Source: Blastomussa wellsi (lineage: Eukaryota > Cnidaria > Anthozoa > Scleractinia > Plerogyridae). From it: a stretch of DNA of 64,000 nucleotides. The position numbers were made by a program, and so were the translations under genes. Positions 38,001 through 50,000 of this stretch are shown here, piece by piece (within the stretch, counting starts at the first letter, position 1; every line of letters begins with the position of its first letter). The notes under the pieces were generated by a model that was given only the letters and a program-made list of their open reading frames with translations, was not told the DNA's origin and did not search any database. Location: NCBI GenBank assembly GCA_947652115.1, contig OX393570.1, forward strand, positions 7,205,915 through 7,269,914, written 5' to 3'.

Positions 38001-41000
38001 AAGCCAAGGGCGAGTTTAACATATTGGCGTAGGACCTGGAACTTGTGGTAAATGGCAAATGGTAAGCACATTTTCCGTTCGGAAATTCCATTTGGGAATT
38101 TTGGACTACTTTTCAAGAAGTCCCTTTTTCCCGAGAAATTTCCATTCGGGGAGACAAAATTAGTCTTTTCAATTACATTCCATCCGGAATTTCCGGATTT
38201 TTTTGGTAAAAGGTCAACAGCCTAAGTCTGCATACCAGCCTAGTGGCCCATCAGGCAGGAGATTTTCCCTGTTTCCTTAGCAAGAAGTGACTAGGAGTAT
38301 TCCTACCCCTCCCCCCCTGATCCTTTTTTTTTCATTGCTCTTGTGAGTTCTACTATTAGTAATTCAAATTCACTTTGTACAACTGACATTGATAGAAGAG
38401 CTCTGCTGCTTTTTAAGACTTTTTGCAAAAGAAATTAAATTTGCAACAAAATAAATACTTACAGGACTACCAGTTGTGCCATTTTCACCAGGTGGACCCT
38501 GTTAAGATAGCAATAATTGTTTCCTCAACACATTAAAATATTAACTGAATGTACAAGCTACAGCTCAGTCTGTCATTGGAACAATTATTAGCAATGGAAA
38601 GGTATATTTCAGTTTGGTCTGACCAGGATGTTCAAAGGCAGCCTTGCAGGGAGTCCACCACTTTGACAGATCAGAAAGAAATTTATCATTCGATTTTCAC
38701 AAACTGGTTTACTTCAGGAAAGGAATACAAAATTGAAAGGACCATTCTGCTCGCAAGAGTTAATAGATTTAACTCTGTGCTACACTCTGTGCTCACTAAA
38801 CCCAGTTTAACCGGAAAAGGTTGATCCATTTTACAACAGCAGATCCTGGTTGGTCCGACAAGACGGACAGAATGTTTATAAGGTTGGCCTACTGCAAAGC
38901 TGACTAACCTTTGGTCCAACATCTCCCATTGGCCCACGGTTACCCTGAAAAAAGAAAGTTAAAAGAAATGCAGTAATTACAAATAGCAATCAGTTTAATA
39001 TGCACTTGCAGCAGGCCACAACTGGATGCTATCCTGGCATCTGTAGAATGAAGTGACTAAAAGTTGTATTGCCTGCCTCTTGTTTGCCTGCTTTATATTC
39101 CTTTTATCCAGAGATTTAGCTTTGGATGTGGGTTTTGTTTCGATCAAAAATTCGCTTACTTGTAAGGCTTAAAACGAGCATGCCTGTGACTGCAGTTTTC
39201 TTTAAAATACGGGCCTGAATCCCACTTCAAGAATTCCTGCCAAAATTAACGTTTGCCATGATCCTCTACAAATCCCCTAAAACACAGCTGCCAACACTGA
39301 TAATTCTTGTGTGTAAGATGGGGTACTTACGATAAAAACTTTCCCTGCCTGCTGGCTGAGGCACAAAATCAGCAAACATTTTTCTCACACATGTCTAGGA
39401 GTCTGGGTGCCAGTATGTGGGGGAAGGGGGGGGGGAGGGAGGATAGGTCACATGACTAATCAGATTGCTTTGGGAACATGAAGACCAAAAAGGAAAATGG
39501 GGAAAGGAGGGGTTCAAACCAAAAATCCCTTTGCCGGGGATGGATATTTCCTGGAATAACACATTCAAGAGAGAGCAACCAGCCAGATATAGAGTTACCT
39601 AAGTCCAAGTATCCAACCACCATTGTGGTTAACATGTTTTGCTCTAACTTGATTAATAATGGGTTTAAGAGTCCTAATGCTGGAAAAGCTGTGCTAATTA
39701 CCTGTTCTCCTTTAGTTGCATTGGCTGGGCCCTCATATGGGTCACCCTACAAACATTTGCAACAACAAAATTTTGCATTTACATTGTATTATTCTGAACA
39801 GTTTTAACATGATGATTGCCTGATCGGGCAAGTCTAGATTCGTTTTACTTGCCCAAAGAGATTTTTCACTTGCCCTGGGCAATGGGGCAACTGTTAGTGT
39901 CAAACACTGGATTCCCCTGTAACTAATAAGTTCAGGGACAGATACAGGGGGGTGGATTGGGTGAATTTCCACCCCCCTTTTTAGAGTAAAAATAAAAATA
40001 TAACAAGAAAAGTCACAAATAAACTTGTTTATCCGTGTAATACCTAGCTTTGATTCTTACAGTAACAGTAAATACACCAATGCTGCCTCTTTAGGGACGG
40101 ACCATCAGGTATTTTAGGGGGGTGGGTTGGATTCTGCATTTTTGTCTTGCAGGACTTTTTTCCTGGAGTAGCATTTGTGCTAGATTTGTTCGCAAGCCAA
40201 GGCTTGCTATATTTTCCCCATTCAGGTTGACAGCTTGCATTATTTTTTTAGGGGGATTTCTGCACACTCCCCCCCCCCCCCTAGAATATCTAATGGCCCG
40301 TTCCTTATCCACCCCTGTTTTTCAAATCCTGTATCCGCCCCTGAAGTTGCATGAATGTTCATGTTAATCTAGGTGTGTATTACCTTAGGGCCTTGTTTTC
40401 CCTTGTCTCCAGGATGTCCTGCAGTACCTCTACTACCATTTATTCCAATACGGCCAGGTTCTCCCTGCAATAAAACACTTGACTTTATCAGTATACTACC
40501 GTACATGGTACTGTAAAAGGTGCACCAACCTTGACAAAAACATTTCAACAATTAATGTTAATGGCTGAGAAACGTATAACTAACTAGTAGTAATCAGCGA
40601 TTAGGAGAATGTGTAAACTTGACCAAAGGGTGGGGAAAGGGGGAGGGCGTAATATTACTTTATTATACACAGAGAATTTTATGGCTATAATCATTTCTTT
40701 TACCATTTTCGTTTTTTCATTTTGGGATTGGTTTTAGCCCTGACGCCTGAAGGCTTATAGGGTTCTTGCTAAATATTTTCATAGAAGGTAAATAACTGAA
40801 AATAGCAGGTAACTTTGTTACCTGCCCTTCCCTCCGGGGGTGTGGGGGCCGCGTAGGCCCCCACCGGGGTCCAGGGGCAGAGCCCCGGTGGGGGCCCAGA
40901 GGGCGAAGCCCCCGGGAGCAATTGAGTTTTCATTGATTCAAAGTGTCTTTTGACACGTCTCGTGGCACCCTTTTTCTTGAGACAACAAATTATTGTTAAG

Positions 41001-44000
41001 TGTAAATCATCATTTTTGTTTATGACGTCACATGTAAATCAGTTATATTATAATAGTTCTCTTTTGATAAAATGTAAACAATCTAGATAATTTTTTTTTA
41101 AATACTTTGCTTATGCGATACCTGCAAATTAAGTTGGCTTCACTAAACGTTAACGTGATCATTCTTCGGGTTCTTACTTACAGTTCGTGTGACTGTGGCT
41201 CTTACAATAATAAATATTGTGCAACGTGTATCGATTTTTTTTTATTCTCTTACGTACTTTTCTTCAACAAGTTTAATATTAGGACCTGCTTTGAAATAGT
41301 ACTAAGCTTTAACTGCAACAGGGAAAAGACAAGTGCGAAAAACTTAGAATTCAGAAGACACTGCGCGGGCAAGCGAGTTCAAGTGTTAACTTGACGTTCG
41401 TATCGATCACTGTCTCGTGTCAGCAGCTGTTGAATTGATTTAATACTCAGCAAAAACAAAGCAGGTTATGCCATTTAATTGATATTTACTCACCACCGCT
41501 TTTTGGACGCTTTGGTTGAAAACCAAATTCAAAGAGAGCTTTCTGGCGTTTCGCATGACTGGACGCCATTTTTGTCAACGTTTCTCAAGGGATTGTGGGG
41601 GGTTTCCTGGCCGCGAGAGGAATGGAAAGAAAACATGGCGGACGTCGTTTCGAGGCGGCCGAAACAAGCTGGATTGCTTCAACAAATTATGCATTTTCAA
41701 AGCGGTAACATCTGCTAGATATCTTCACAGCACTGGTTGGAAGGGGAAAGCAACATTTTCCCATAAACGCGATGGGATTTCACCTTTGATCAGACGAACA
41801 TTTATTGGATAATCTCGGTGAATATCTCAGTGAAACAGCCGGTAACATTTACTTGAACAGCCGGTAAAAATAACCGGTTACCGGCTCTTAACAAGAACCC
41901 TGATTGCAGCCACACCTAAATTCATGTACCTGGGCTCTTTTTTGACATTTAAAGTGCATATGAAGTGAATTTTTTAATGCACATTTCTAAAATTTAACAC
42001 CTTAAAGGAAAAATCTGAAAGTTTGAGAAGGAAAAAGAATAAATCATGATGATTTTATGAGCCTTCAAAGTTACCAAATTGCCCTCAGAAAATGTCTGAT
42101 AAATTGCGCAGCCAAAATACCATGTGATCTCAGATCGTGATGTCAAGTTGCATGGTTGCTATGAATGCTATTAAATAAGAGCTAGTGTCAAAAAAATTGT
42201 CTGCTCTCACAACCTAAACTACCTAAGTAGCAGAAAAAGAATCGTGACTACCGGTATTCTCTGGTTGTCTTTAAGACTTGTAAACATGTACAGTACAATG
42301 CACAATAACAAAGTTTGTACCCTAATCGCCTGCCAAGTCATTTGCCGCAAATGGTTGGATCCTTTTTTCTTCAGAATGGATTGCGCTAGCTCCAACAGCC
42401 CACATTGTTTTGAACAGATATTCCAAGATAACAAAGGGCTAAAATAGTCACGACTTGAATGGCTGTCAAGTTTTTTGAAAAAGATAGGTCGACCCATTTG
42501 AACAACTTATAGGGCACTGACACCAAGCCAATGAATTCATCGAAGAAAAAGGGCCATAAAGTCACTCCAAATGCTCTAATCGCCACTAATGGTTAACAAC
42601 GATAATTATTTATGATTGACTGAGAATTGACAGATTTTCTATGGTGTTGCATAAAGAAACAAGCAAGACTGGTTGTGCATATCATTGTCAAACCATTGAA
42701 TAAGGGACGTACTGTATGCTTTCCTTTCCTTGTATTTTAAGATTTTTTGGCCTGGTAGAATAACAACAATGGACATACTTGCTGAATGTAAATTCCGGTA
42801 AAAGTGTTACTGAATAATATTTCTTAATGTTTGTTTTAAAATTCAAATGATCAAGTGCCTGTGTAAAAAGGGAAACATGGCCGGGTAATAATTATGACAA
42901 AACTCATCTGCTGGACGTAAATTATCTCTCTGATTTAAGCAAACTTCAAGCTAAAAATACATTCAGACCTAATGATGATGGTGATTGACAATGATGTTGA
43001 TGATAATGATTAAACATTAATGATAATGGTGACGATGACAACGATGATAAGAATATGAAATTAGGAAAATCTTTGTGATCTATAAAACTTGGACCATAAT
43101 TTAAGCATGTAAGTCTGTGTTACTACTGCACAGCTTTAAAATTAATTCTGTTCTTCAGCTGTTTGTACACGCCAAAGTGAGATTTATCAGAACAGAGCAA
43201 TTCTTAAAGAGGAATACAGATTTTCCGAAGACATAGGTGAAAACGTATCATAGCACATACCTTTTCCCCATCGCATCCACAGCTTCCCATGAAACCTTTT
43301 GGTCCATGAATACCTGGAACTCCCTAATAAGAATGGTTATAGATATAAAAGGACAGCATACTCACTTTTGAAAGCAATATGTGGCTTGCATGAGCATTTA
43401 ACAAATCAATGGAAGCTTTTTGTGGAACTCATACAGGTGATTCGCACATTTTTATTTATAATCATACCTTTGATAAAAAACATACTTGATATCATATTTT
43501 TGTAGAAACTCAGCTGCGTTCTATTGGAAATCCACGAATCTGATTGGTTCTCCCACCGTTTTCTATTCGCTGATAGAAAACAACCGCGCATGCAGCTCTT
43601 TTAGCGATAGTTTTCCTTAAATTTTGGCTGAAAAGTACACAATATTGTAGGTTTTGGGCTGCAAACCTTTAGAGTTTCTACAAAAACAATTAGACTACTT
43701 GCCCTTGTTTTATACAAGCGATAGTCAACTTGGCTGCGCCTCGTTGACTATTCCCTCGTAGAAAACTTGGGCTCGTAGTCTAATTGTTAAATAGATTTTT
43801 TTGTATTTTTTTACCTAGGGCAAGCATGATGAATAATGGCAAAGTGGTGGTTTTTAATAAATTTGCTGACCAAAAAATCTGAACACTCCTTGGAAAGTAA
43901 AAGAACCAGCCTCTTGTCCAATCAACAAATATTAAATAAATGTTTTTGTGAATGAACTTGCCAGTCTTTTTGGTCACTAAAATCAATGCCAGTAGATTTA

Positions 44001-47000
44001 TTTAAGTGCACCTAACCCCAAAATATTTTTTTTTCGCTAGAATAAAACTTTGCACCAATTTGAAAAGCACTGCACCTTTTTACCAAATTCTGACTATTTA
44101 TAGCATTCAAAAGTCCCGATAAACTGTGCATCATTTGTTCCACGACCGAGTCAGAAGGGGCGTGGGTCTATTCCCGATTTGACGTCACAAACTGATTTGC
44201 ATGCATGATTACAAAGACTTCAAGTGATGAAAATCATTTTGTGACGTCAAATCAGGAATAGACCCACGCCCCTTCTGACTCGGTCATGGAACAAATGATG
44301 CACAGTTTTTCATAACGTTTGAATGCTATAAAAAGAAGAAACGAAAGGTGCAATGCGTTTCAAACCGGTTCAAAGGTATATTTTAGCAAAAAAATATTTT
44401 GGGGTTAGGTGCACTTTAATGCATTTATGGTACAAATACTCACTGGTATGCCATGTATGCCAGGAAATCCAGGAACTCCAATCATGCCCTAAAAATAAAG
44501 CAAATGCATTAAGTCTAGCAGTTTGTTGTAATAATTGCTCCATTTACAGTGTAATAGGAACTGCGAGGATAAAAAACATTTCTTTTATTCCTTTAGGTTA
44601 ATACTGGCACAAACTCAGGCTTCATACTTCATCACGGGTTCCAAACACTGAGAAACAGATGAAAGCATGAGGTTGAAGTGAATCATAAGGGCACGTAGGC
44701 GTTTAAGGCCATTTCCAGTCCGTACTGCGCAGTCTCGGGGATTTGTTTACATTTCTGTTTTGAATTTGTTGATACGTTACACTTTGGTAACTGCGTACAT
44801 GAAGTTTTTGAGCCCGCCATTACGGGTCGTTTTGTTTGGGAGTTTGCAATGAGCTGAAACGTCGGTTTAGAATATCGTAGAGGTTTGACTACTCTTTATT
44901 ATTGTTTTGCCAGTACCGTAAACTCCCGCAGATAAGCCGCACCTTTTTTCCAAAAATCGTTGCTCAAAATCAGGGGTGCGGCTTATCTGTGGGAACGTTT
45001 GACAAAGGTGCCATGAATTTCAATGAATTGACACTTTTATGGAAAAGTATGTAAATAAAGATTACACAAAACTGCAAGAGAGTGCTGGTCATTGCTTGAC
45101 TCCTAAAATAGCCGTGTTTGATGTAAATGTAAGTGTACTGCTTTTAATATTACGCTTACATTTGTTGCTGCCACTAAAAGCATTAAACCATCTTCGTAAA
45201 CAAATCCTCCAAGCGGTCACTTTTCTCGAACAGGAAAACATTACACAGCACAGAATTTCCATTCCCTGCAAAGCTGTTTGCAGCGTGGACGACAATCCTC
45301 TACGAGCATGAAAATACCACACTATACTTGAGTGTTCCCAGTAGATGGCCCACTGTTTCCTCGTTGTTCAGCACTTTGATAGAAAATTTGTCGAACTGAT
45401 TACAAAACTCTCTTTGTGCTACAAGTTTATCTCCGACAAATGGCTTCCAAATCTCTTTGTACATATGATAGCCACGAACTCGAACGCCTCCATCTTGTTT
45501 CACTTGTAAGCAATAAACAAACACGTCCGAGCTAATGCCTGGTTACTAAGCTACGAACGTTTCACAACGTTCCCCGTTGTTGTCACGCAAAAATCTATGG
45601 ACAAACAGTGTTGAAAGAAGAAATTCCTGTTGACAAATGCCAGAAAAAGATCAATCATATTTCAAAGAAGTAAGACTTTGAATTATTTTCCATTTCAATG
45701 TTATGATGCGTTTACGTTCGATGAAGATGTCTCAAGACTCGACCTTCGATTTCGTTTGATTTCTTTCAAAAAACTTGTTTTTCCAAAATTTTAGTTGCTA
45801 AATTCAGGGTGTGGCTTATCTGCGGGTGCGGCTTATCTGCGGGTGTTTACGGTATATCAGATGTTGATAATGACGTAAAAGGTAAGTTTTTACCCCTAAT
45901 TTTCATTTTGGTTTGTTTACATTTCGTCGTGTGAGGCTTGATAAACACTGATAAACATTGCATGCGGAGATTGCGCAGTACAGACTGGAAATGGCCTTTT
46001 AATGAATGGTGAATTGCCTGGGTGGTTAAAAGTTTCCATTTTAGAGCCAGGAAGCTTGTTCCAAGATTACTATTACGATTTTGATCTGGTGTTTCATCGT
46101 ATATCAAGATTCATCCACCTGACCCAAATCATCACTAATTGGCTGCTGAGCTCATGAATAATTAATTAATTAATTTTAAGAAAGTAATTTGAAAAAATAA
46201 TGACATTAGTTATGGAAGCCATGGAGGGCAAAAATATGTGTGGGTGTGAATGGCAGTTTCCAAAGCAGACTACAAAAACTGTGCAGTATTTTTTGTTAAC
46301 TTGTCAACATAAAGTATGAAATAAACTGGCCCTAGTTGTAGAAACCTGAAGGAAGAATGCACAAATTGAAAATCACTTTCCTTAGGCTAGGTGGTTCGAA
46401 AGCTAATTTACATAATTATTATATACTGTAACTGACCCCAGATTAAAAGCTGGTCAATGTTTTAATTTCTCTGTTGCTTATGTTTTGCAAAGTTTTATAT
46501 TATAATATATGTCAATGTAAAAACTGGAAGACAGAAACTATAGGCACCAACCAATAGCGAAGCTCCATCTTTCTGTATATAAACAACACACGACCCACAA
46601 TTCATTGATTCGCTCCGACAAAGGGCTAACGCTCGAAACGTCAGCTCTTGAATCTCTTTACGGTGGCCAATTCACATTATCAACCCAGATGATAAAACCA
46701 AATTATATTGTTATACTTCCCACCGACGCAGCACCGCAGTTTCTTTAGAATCTTACCCCCTCTATAAACAGAAAACCTCACTGAAAAGTTAAAATATCAT
46801 TTTGAAATTCAAGCTCACTCTGGATCAACAAAATTGTGCTTTGAACAACCCCGAGCCCAGAGTACTTCAAAGTACGTAGAATGCAAAATTTGATAACATG
46901 CCAGCAGCATTATTACCTGATCTCCTTGAGATCCAGTTGGGCCCTGTATTCCTGCTTCACCCTGAAAATTAAGTTAGTTTCACTTTAGTGTGTTCTATGA

Positions 47001-50000
47001 CATTCAAAAGTGCTTAAAAATATAATTACAACTCAACAATTATTCAACAATTATAATCATTTGAATTATGTAATACTCTCAATCAAGAAATAACAGTTTT
47101 CAATTTACAAAACATGTTTCGACATCCTCATGTCATCTTCTGTTACAAATGAGCTTTTAATGGCTGTACATTTGAATTTTATATTATTAAGGTACATACG
47201 TTACAAAATTACGCGTCAAAACTTACATTACAATTTGAATATGAAATACGAAAAACGTGGAAAACAAAAATAGCGCGCGCATAACAATAAAATAAAGGAC
47301 AAAAGGAACAACGACAAATCTAGATGCCTCAACTGCTGATTAAGAATGGGATTTTCCCACTTAATGTGCAGTGCCTCTTTGATTTTAATTTTGAATTATG
47401 TAATAATAATAAATAACAATAATAAAAGGAGTTTCAAAAGTGATCCTCCAGCAACAACTTCACAGGAGAAGAAACATGGTGAAGGTCAAATCACTTGTTT
47501 GAAACTTGTTCAAAATTTGCAACAAACATTTCACTTGAGTATATGCTTCTAAGTCAATTTGCTAGGACTTTTGCTTGTTTGTTTTTAATTATAATTTATT
47601 TCTTTCTGCCCTTCATCTTCCCTTGCATTTTGTTAGACATCTTGTGAAACAAATCAGTCTTCTCATAGCAAGACAGCAAACAAATAAAAGTCTGAATTTG
47701 TGGCGTGCAGTTGGGAAATTTCCGTCATTATTATTGAAAACAGGTTTCCATACATTTTCATGGAACCGAAAATAGCTACTGGTGGGTTCCAATGATCTCT
47801 GCAGGGCACGGAACCGAAAAATTGTTGTCCATGAGATTTGAAATTCTAGGGCTTGGAAAAGGAAATGACATTCCACAGAGTGAGATAAATTAAGAAATAA
47901 AAAAAGAACATTCATTTGATACCTTGTAACCTTTAGGACCTCTTAAGCCTTCTTTTCCTGGAGGACCCTAATTAAGAAACAAACAATACAGATTATACAT
48001 AGTTACATCTAAGACACAACAGACGTCTATTTAATACAGTTATTAGTGGCAGATACTAAGTGTGTCCTATTAGAAATTGTCTGATTGGTTCTCTATTGTT
48101 GTTTTCTCACTGATAGAATAGCATTGTTCATGCATTGCTCTTGGAAGGAAAATCGTCCAGTCTTGATTTTTGGCTTGAAATCAATAGTCAACTCAGGACA
48201 CCCACAGTGCTTGAAATTAGAAAAAAATTAATGTTGTCCTTATGACAAATGCTGGACAATCTTGGGCAACCAGCCCTTTATTTTTCCTAAAAACTGGTTG
48301 CCCGTACAAAGTTTTAGTTGTCTTGGGCAACCGCTAATTTCGAGTACTGCACCTATTGACTATTCCCTCCTTCAGTTCACCACTAACAGGGCCAGGAACT
48401 ATGGGATAGAATACCCTTGAGAGTACTGTCAGATGACAGTACATGTCAAAGCAAGGCAAAGCAGTTCAAGGTTGGAGAAATGCTTTGTCTGTTAGCTTCA
48501 TGAGGTATACATTATGCTAAGCTTTATTCTTATTCTGAAGTCTTTCATGCTTGTGATCCATGAGTTAAACTGCAACTGGTCACAATTTAAATAAATTGCC
48601 ATTAAATCAGCCATCTGCACCACTCTTTTATTAGCCCCAAATAGGTTAACGCTATACAAACCTCCAATCCTTGTGTACCTTGGACACCAATTTTACCTGG
48701 CCTTCCCTACAGGACAAACAAAACTCAACCACTTATCCCAGTTATCTTTCCATATGACTGTGAAGATGCCTCCCACACTATACAAACTAATTGATTCTCC
48801 TTTTAAAAAAATATACCTAATGAATAAACCCTCACATCTTTGTTCTGTAATAGAACAGATTGCCTTCACATGACCTGTGCAACCTGGGTATATATTTTGG
48901 AACAAAATGCATACCGGTAAGTTGATTTGTGTTTGTTGTCAACGACTAATTTTTCCCTATTTTTCTGAGATTTATATTAATTAAGAATTACATAAAAATG
49001 TTACAAAATGAAAGGTAAGCTCACACTTCCCACACTTACCATATAACGTTTTTTTCTTTTGTTAGTTAAAGTTTCAACTTACCCGAGAACCTTTCTGTCC
49101 AGGTTTACAGTCACATTCTTCACTATCTTGATCCTACAATAAGACGCAAAAAACATTACTTTAGTGATAAAAGTACATAATATTTATACGCAAGCTACAA
49201 ACCATGCAGACAATGTAGTTTTGAAATAATTCATAACCAAGCCATAAATATAGGTTAATGAAAAACTGGAAATTGGTGCATACATGTAGATGTGAACCTA
49301 TTTTGATTACTGCATACATGTCAGGTTTCAAAACAAGGCGGCTACTGCCAGAGTTCCACCGGCTACTTGACTATTATGCCACCGGCTACTCTGGTCATAG
49401 CAATCAGCTTCTGACCAAAAAGCTCACCTATAACAGCCGCCTACTCTTCCAGTCGACAATACCTACTTCAAAACATTTTGAAACCCCTGACATGTATCAT
49501 AGGTTATTTCTGGAAATTGGCACATACATAATGGTGGCATTTTTTGTCTTGGCTCGTGACAAAAGACAAATCGTTGTTTTCTGTTAAACAAGTATGGTGA
49601 CCTATGTTTTTCTCTTTTTCTGAGTCTAGCAATCACCTTCTTCCCACAAAACGAATACCGGTTCCTACAAATAATTTCTATTGCCAAAAACTAAATCATC
49701 GACGGAAACAGGAACTTTTTGAACAGATATTGTGATCCCGAGATCACTGCATGCTGGCTAGTAACAAGTTGAATCAGGGTTGTAACAAGTTGAATCAATT
49801 GTTCCTTGAAGTCGATACAGTATATCTATGGTTAAATTTCTTGTTTTGATGTCTCCTAATTTTTTTCTCCTCCCACAGGACGTGGCTTGAATGATTCAAA
49901 TAATGACGTTTCTGAAGCTGATATTTACAGTAATCATGGGTTATTTTCAAGGCGCTCCTGCTCCTACACGAATATGGGGACCCCTCTTTTTCATTAAAAA

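Larger units (their letters stand above)
44703..46002. mobile_element. TTAA-flanked element (1.3 kb) hosting a pogo-like insertion
   Basis: Ends AAGGCCATTTCCAGTC and inverted GACTGGAAATGGCCTT, followed on both sides by a TACTGCGCA block. TTAA sits at both borders. Confidence 0.8.

Noticed and set aside
41479..41812. ORFs near 41.5 kb as genes
   Set aside because: They lie within an element bounded by inverted GGGTTCTTG ends and show no domain.
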